Below, piece after piece: positions 6,376 through 10,138 of a stretch of 10,138 bases of DNA. Source of the DNA: an uncultured Eubacteriales bacterium (GTDB lineage Bacteria; Bacillota; Clostridia; Oscillospirales; Acutalibacteraceae); assembly GCA_900322105.1 (NCBI GenBank), contig ONYV01000023.1, positions 1 to 10,138 of the forward strand, written 5' to 3'. The position numbers were made by a program, and so were the translations under genes. The notes under the pieces are model-generated. The model did no database searches and was not told the DNA's origin. It saw only the letters and a list, made by a program, of their open reading frames with translations. Position 1 is the first letter of the stretch. Each line of letters begins with the position of its first letter.

Positions 6376-7440
6376 GTGAGTGAGCTGAATATCCCAAATG
6401 AACCCGATATATGGCAGCGTCTGAAAGAAGAAACACAGCCGATCATCATTTACGGCACCGGCAACGGCGCAGACAAGATCCTTGATGAACTGCTGCGTAT
6501 TGATGTCACAGTGCAAGGCTTCATGGCAAGTGATGATTTTGTCAGGGGGCAGCATTTCAGAGGTTACAGTGTAAAAAAACTGTCTGACCTCGAAAAAGAA
6601 TATGGCAGCCTGCTCATTCTGATCGCTTTCGGCACACAAAGACCCGAAGTGATGGACAATATCGTGAGAATTGCTGAAAGACATACCGTTTTGTGTCCTG
6701 ATGTTCCCGTATACGGAGAAAAAATATTTCACAAGTCGTATGTCCTTCAGCATAAGGATGAACTTAAAAGAGTGTATGATTTGCTGTCTGACGAGCTTTC
6801 ACGACAGACCTTTCAAAATGTCATTCGGTTTCGTTTAAGCGGAGAACTTTCAACTCTCACGTCTGTCTACTCGCCAAAGGAAGAAGTGTTTCAAAACATC
6901 CTGCACCTGACAGACGATGAGTATTATCTTGACCTTGGCGCCTATCGCGGCGATACGATAGATGAATTTCTGACCCATACAAACGATCAATACCGTGGGA
7001 TCACCGCTCTTGAACCGGATGCAAAAACCTATCAGAAGCTCAAACTTCACGTTTCATCTATGCCCTGTGTTCAGACTTTCAAAATGGGTATCTGGAGCGA
7101 AAACACCGACCTTCCCTTTGACGCATCTCTCGGCAGAGGATCGTCTTTGTCTGCAAAGGGCAGTACTTGCCTGCCTGTCACAACGATCGACACACTCTTT
7201 GCCAAACGGAATGTCAGCTATCTCAAAATGGACGTGGAAGGCGCCGAATCAGAGGCGATCACCGGCGGTAAAATGGTGATCGCCCGTGATAGACCAAAGC
7301 TGAACATCGCTCTTTACCACCGCACAGAAGATATCTTCCACCTTCCGCTCCTGCTGCATTCCATTCAGCCGTCCTATCGTTTCTATATCAGACAGCATCC
7401 GCATATCCCCGATTGGGATCTGAATCTCTATGCGATATGA
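6376..7440 (+). CDS. FkbM-family SAM-dependent methyltransferase
   Basis: A 354-residue soluble protein. I take GTG 6376 as the start, with AAGGAG (6361-6366) nine bases upstream; the nearby ATG at 6374 is followed at once by a stop. The N-terminal part (about 20-120) is Rossmann-like, opening IIIYGTGNGADK, similar to the nucleotide-binding half often fused to FkbM enzymes in gut Firmicutes. The C-terminal part is the FkbM fold: YYLDLGAYRGDT (183-194) as the SAM-binding loop, acidic ALEPDA (211-216), and the family signature LKMDVEGAE (283-291). FkbM enzymes typically O-methylate sugars or other small polar acceptors in surface glycans or natural products. There are no glycosyltransferase genes beside it and a terminator precedes it, so it is probably a separate transcript whose acceptor cannot be predicted. 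Confidence 0.88.
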   Translation: MSELNIPNEPDIWQRLKEETQPIIIYGTGNGADKILDELLRIDVTVQGFMASDDFVRGQHFRGYSVKKLSDLEKEYGSLLILIAFGTQRPEVMDNIVRIAERHTVLCPDVPVYGEKIFHKSYVLQHKDELKRVYDLLSDELSRQTFQNVIRFRLSGELSTLTSVYSPKEEVFQNILHLTDDEYYLDLGAYRGDTIDEFLTHTNDQYRGITALEPDAKTYQKLKLHVSSMPCVQTFKMGIWSENTDLPFDASLGRGSSLSAKGSTCLPVTTIDTLFAKRNVSYLKMDVEGAESEAITGGKMVIARDRPKLNIALYHRTEDIFHLPLLLHSIQPSYRFYIRQHPHIPDWDLNLYAI

Positions 7441-7442
7441 AA

Positions 7443-7487
7443 AAAACAGCACTTTGCCTTGACTGCATCGTGCTGTTTTGCTTTTTT
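7443..7487. terminator. Bidirectional intrinsic terminator between convergent genes
   Basis: AAAACAGCAC (7443-7452) pairs with GTGCTGTTTT (7470-7479) around a 17-base loop. On the + strand the stem ends in TTTT, then GC and six more T (7482-7487). On the - strand the A-run beginning at 7441 supplies the U-tract. It lies just past the stop of the methyltransferase (+) and of the SseB-like gene (-), so it should end transcription from both sides. Confidence 0.85.
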
Positions 7488-7497
7488 GTATCGTCTG

Positions 7498-8655
7498 TTA
7501 TTTCATGTTCATTCTCTGATAGAAAGGCATCGTATTTTCTGCGGCTGTTATGCCGATCTCGCTGTGGTAGTCGACAAAATGAAAAGCAGAGCCGCCGCAG
7601 AGAGGACCGACCTGCTGCGCAATTTGCTGGAATACTGCGGGATTCGTTCCGCTGAAATCCACAATGCAGACGTAGCTTGACCTTCCGTTTTGCCGCATTC
7701 CTTTGAGATAAGCATTGTGAATGCCCTCTGTCTGATCGAGGAGGGTAGTCAGGGTGCTGAGCATATCCTGCGGTACGTTACCAAGCGCAAAGAATCCGAT
7801 CTGCTCGTTCTTGTTTTGCTCTTCGGGAGCGGTAAATTTTGATTTGATAGACTGAACGGTCGTTTTGTCGAGCAGCATATTGAAGCCAAGCGGATTGATC
7901 GTCAGCTTGTCACCGTTTTCGCAGAGTTTTTCCATATCGCTGAAAGTGATGACGTTGCCGACAGTGACCATTTCACGGTCGACTTTGCTGAATTCGATCC
8001 AGTCGGTAAAAACAGGAATGTAAGACTGTCCGTCCGAGCGGCTGAGGACAGCAATTTTCAGCGTCACATCACCAAACGTCATTTCACGGATGACCGTACC
8101 TTTCGGCGCCTGATCCTCCATGACGATGGGCAGCAGATATTTTGCGTGATAAATGTCACGCATAAAGCTGTTTTGCGCCTGTGGGTTTCTTTGACCTGTC
8201 TGCTGACACTGTAAAAAGAAATTGGCGCTTCTCATCAGATGCGGATTCATCACAGGACGTTTGTTTTCGGGGATCGCAGAAAAATCAGGCTTATGGATGA
8301 TCTCTTTTAGCGCGATCACCACAAACATCTGTCCGTTATCCACGATCACCTGTTCAATGCCGTTTCGGAAAAAGTCACTGAACAGAGAAGCCCTTGCTTC
8401 CTTGTCGCATTCCATCGGTTCGATGCGTATCTTCATATTGGACAGATAATCCTTGAAGGCGTTGCAAAAGTCGATCTCGGAAAAAACATAGGCGGTTGGT
8501 ATGCCGTTTTGAAACTCAATGTAGTGGTTTTTAGTGACAGGAGAATACGCCGTCCAGATCAGCTCACGCTGCTGCAGCAGTTCGATGATCTTGAGCATAA
8601 ATTGATTGTCGTTGGTTTCGGCATATTGTTGGATCAGTTCCTGAATTTTGTTCAT
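7498..8655 (-). CDS. SseB-family protein with C-terminal SseB_C-like domain
   Basis: A 385-residue soluble protein if started at ATG 8655 (MNKIQELIQQY). In-frame alternatives are ATG 8667 and GTG 8685; none has a good ribosome binding site, so the start is uncertain by up to ten residues. Residues about 1-135 and about 145-260 look like two SseB-type modules, the second containing the characteristic strand DKLTINPLGFNMLLDK. Residues about 275-385 match the SseB C-terminal region (QIGFFALG..., then a hydrophobic-strand and helix pattern ending ...MPFYQRMNMK). SseB was named for enhanced serine sensitivity in E. coli, but its biochemical role is unknown, and in Firmicutes the domain is found in proteins of undefined function. 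It has no signal peptide or membrane segment. It lies downstream of the Na/Pi transporter gene on the same strand, 130 bases away, so cotranscription is possible but unproved. Confidence 0.75.
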   Translation of the reverse strand: MNKIQELIQQYAETNDNQFMLKIIELLQQRELIWTAYSPVTKNHYIEFQNGIPTAYVFSEIDFCNAFKDYLSNMKIRIEPMECDKEARASLFSDFFRNGIEQVIVDNGQMFVVIALKEIIHKPDFSAIPENKRPVMNPHLMRSANFFLQCQQTGQRNPQAQNSFMRDIYHAKYLLPIVMEDQAPKGTVIREMTFGDVTLKIAVLSRSDGQSYIPVFTDWIEFSKVDREMVTVGNVITFSDMEKLCENGDKLTINPLGFNMLLDKTTVQSIKSKFTAPEEQNKNEQIGFFALGNVPQDMLSTLTTLLDQTEGIHNAYLKGMRQNGRSSYVCIVDFSGTNPAVFQQIAQQVGPLCGGSAFHFVDYHSEIGITAAENTMPFYQRMNMK

Positions 8656-8693
8656 AATGAAAACCATACCGTGTGGCAGCGGCACTGAAAGGA

Positions 8694-8724
8694 TGAAAAA
8701 GCGGCCACAGAATTCACTTTTTCA
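8694..8724. terminator. Weak hairpin between transporter and SseB-like genes
   Basis: TGAAAAAGCG (8694-8703) faces CACTTTTTCA (8715-8724) as an inverted repeat with one mismatch (a G-U pair in the - strand RNA), with an 11-base loop. It lies about 60 bases past the transporter stop on the - strand. The arms are A/T-rich, so it may be a weak terminator. I see no convincing promoter for the SseB-like gene in the rest of this gap. Confidence 0.3.
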
Positions 8725-8785
8725 TGATAGAAAGGGCTTTGTCAGAGAATGCTGTAAAAGGGTCAGGCAGTGCGGCAGAGCGTTT

Positions 8786-10138
8786 TCAGCGAGGAGAGAG
8801 GGCAAAGGCAATGTTCGTGCTGTGATCGGCGATACGTTCCAGGTTTGTCAGCAGCTCCATGAAGAGCGTGCCGATAGCGGCGCTGCACTCGCCTTTGTTC
8901 AGACGTTCGATATGCCTTTCTTTATATTCCTCGGTTTTGTCGTCTACTTCCTGCTCATTGTTGGTAATGCGTTCCAGCAGAAGCGGATCGGAAGAACGCG
9001 CAAAGAACAAGTCGAGAGAATCGGCGATCACGCTTTCAACAAGTTCGTTCAGTTCGTTGATCTCTTCGATCGCCTTTTCGCTGAAAGATTCATCGTTTTC
9101 TATGATACGGGAAGCGATCTCGCAGATGTTTTCTGCATGGTCGCCGATACGTTCCATGTCGCTGACGACATGATAGTAAGAGCCGATCTTCAAAAGGTCA
9201 TGATCTTCCAGCGGCAAGCCGTTGAGCTGTACAAGATAGGAAGTGATGCTGTGGTTCAGATAGTCAATGACCTCTTCGTTTTCAGAAACCTTGGCAATGG
9301 CTTTTTCATCCTTGTTCAAAAGGGCTTTCATAGAGGTCTTGTAGTTTTTGTTGGCAAGGCTTCCCATGCGTTCGATCTCCTTTGCCACCTGATTGACAGC
9401 GATGGGAGGAGTCTTTAACAAACGTTCGTCCACAAATTTCAAACGGCAAGGCTCTTTTTCTTCTTCGCCTTTGTCGCCTCGGATGATCAGACAGCTCAGT
9501 CTGGTGATGAGGTTCACACAGGGCAGCAGTATGATGGTGGAAATGAGAGTGGATGAAATATGTACCAGTGAGATCTGTAAAGCAACATTTCCGGGCGCCA
9601 GACTTTCTATCCAAGAGGTGAAGGGAGTGAGCGCCGAGAGCAGCGATAGGATCGTTGCGCCAAACACGGTAAACAGTACATAAGAGAGAGCGGTTCTTTT
9701 AGCAGCTTTGGTAGCGCCGATGGATGACAGTACAGAAGTGAAGCAGGCACCGATATGGATACCATAAATGATGTAGACAGACTGTGGCAGCAGCAGCGCA
9801 CCCGCTGCGCCCAGCGCCTGCAAAATACCGACAGCCGCCGATGAGCTTTGAATCAGCGCCGCAAACACAACGCCGAACAGCACGCCGAGCAGAGGGTTGC
9901 TGATAGAGGTGATCATTTGACTGAAAAAATCGGAAGATGCCAGCGGCTTGAGGTTAGCGCTCATGGTTGACATACCGAAAAACAGGATACCGAAGCCTGC
10001 GATGATCTGTCCTGCGTATTTCGTATTGTTTTTTTTGCTCAGAGAAACCATGAATGCGCCGATACAGATGAAGATCGGCATATACTGCGCGATATTGAAT
10101 GACAAGATCAGGCTGGTGACGGTCGTACCGATGGTTGC
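8786..10138 (-). CDS. Na/Pi-cotransporter family protein with PhoU-like domain (5' end outside window)
   Basis: The frame is open to the right edge, so the N-terminus is missing; a TTG at 10105 in this frame is internal. 450 residues are visible. They begin ATIGTTVTS, matching the conserved (G/A)NIGTT(V/T) region of the first Na_Pi_cotrans repeat. Several membrane helices follow, then the second repeat with ALIQSSSAAVG (about 94-104), whose QSSSA motif is the family hallmark, and GACFTSVLSSIGAT. After a basic/acidic linker (RGDKGEEEKEP) comes a cytoplasmic PhoU-like helical domain over about 240-450, with two signature repeats, MERIGDHAENI and LERIADHSTNI. Members of this family (NptA/YjbB-like) move phosphate across the membrane with sodium; the PhoU part is thought to sense or regulate phosphate. 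Full-length relatives are about 550-600 residues, so roughly 100-150 are missing. Transport direction, import or export, cannot be told from sequence. Confidence 0.9.
   Translation of the reverse strand, partial: ATIGTTVTSLILSFNIAQYMPIFICIGAFMVSLSKKNNTKYAGQIIAGFGILFFGMSTMSANLKPLASSDFFSQMITSISNPLLGVLFGVVFAALIQSSSAAVGILQALGAAGALLLPQSVYIIYGIHIGACFTSVLSSIGATKAAKRTALSYVLFTVFGATILSLLSALTPFTSWIESLAPGNVALQISLVHISSTLISTIILLPCVNLITRLSCLIIRGDKGEEEKEPCRLKFVDERLLKTPPIAVNQVAKEIERMGSLANKNYKTSMKALLNKDEKAIAKVSENEEVIDYLNHSITSYLVQLNGLPLEDHDLLKIGSYYHVVSDMERIGDHAENICEIASRIIENDESFSEKAIEEINELNELVESVIADSLDLFFARSSDPLLLERITNNEQEVDDKTEEYKERHIERLNKGECSAAIGTLFMELLTNLERIADHSTNIAFALSPR

Noticed and set aside
8648..9418. 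256-codon + strand open frame opposite the SseB-like and transporter genes
   Set aside because: It spans two real - strand genes and reads as the antisense of the PhoU-like domain; no family features or ribosome binding site.
1..10138. CRISPR arrays, tRNA or rRNA genes, insertion sequences, phage genes
   Set aside because: No regularly spaced direct repeats, no cloverleaf or rRNA segments recognised, and no transposase, integrase or phage protein among the real genes.

Overview
The window looks like a chromosomal segment of a gut-type, low-to-medium-GC Gram-positive anaerobe of the Clostridia, probably Ruminococcaceae or a relative. This placement is inferred from strong AGGAGG-type ribosome binding sites, LPxTG-type sorting signals, class C sortases, and the mix of an FkbM methyltransferase, an SseB-like protein and a Na/Pi-cotransporter/PhoU-domain protein. 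The species cannot be fixed from the sequence alone.

Left two thirds (1-6118, + strand): a sortase-assembled pilus operon. In order it holds the 3' end of a large multi-domain surface protein, probably the tip adhesin, with an MPETG signal; the major (backbone) pilin with a signal peptide, an isopeptide-forming D2-like domain, a SpaA/CnaB-like domain and LPATG; two tandem class C sortases that overlap by 20 bases; and a small ancillary or basal pilin with a proline-rich C-terminal stalk and a degenerate sorting signal. A clear intrinsic terminator ends the operon. The sortases are expected to join backbone subunits covalently and attach the tip and base proteins. No housekeeping (class A) sortase is visible. 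Two intergenic gaps hold strong RNA structure: a pseudoknot-capable element just upstream of the backbone pilin ribosome binding site, and a pair of hairpins between the backbone pilin and the first sortase. Both sit where subunit and enzyme dosage would need to be set.

Middle (6119-7487): a non-coding stretch of about 250 bases with a long imperfect palindrome and 11-base terminal inverted repeats, which looks like a dispersed MITE- or REP-like element. An FkbM-family methyltransferase gene (+) follows. A terminator that should work in both directions separates it from the convergent genes on the right.

Right (7498-10138, - strand): an SseB-family protein of unknown role, and the C-terminal part of a Na/Pi-cotransporter-family membrane protein with a PhoU-like cytoplasmic domain. 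The latter runs off the right edge. These appear to be housekeeping genes unrelated to the pilus.
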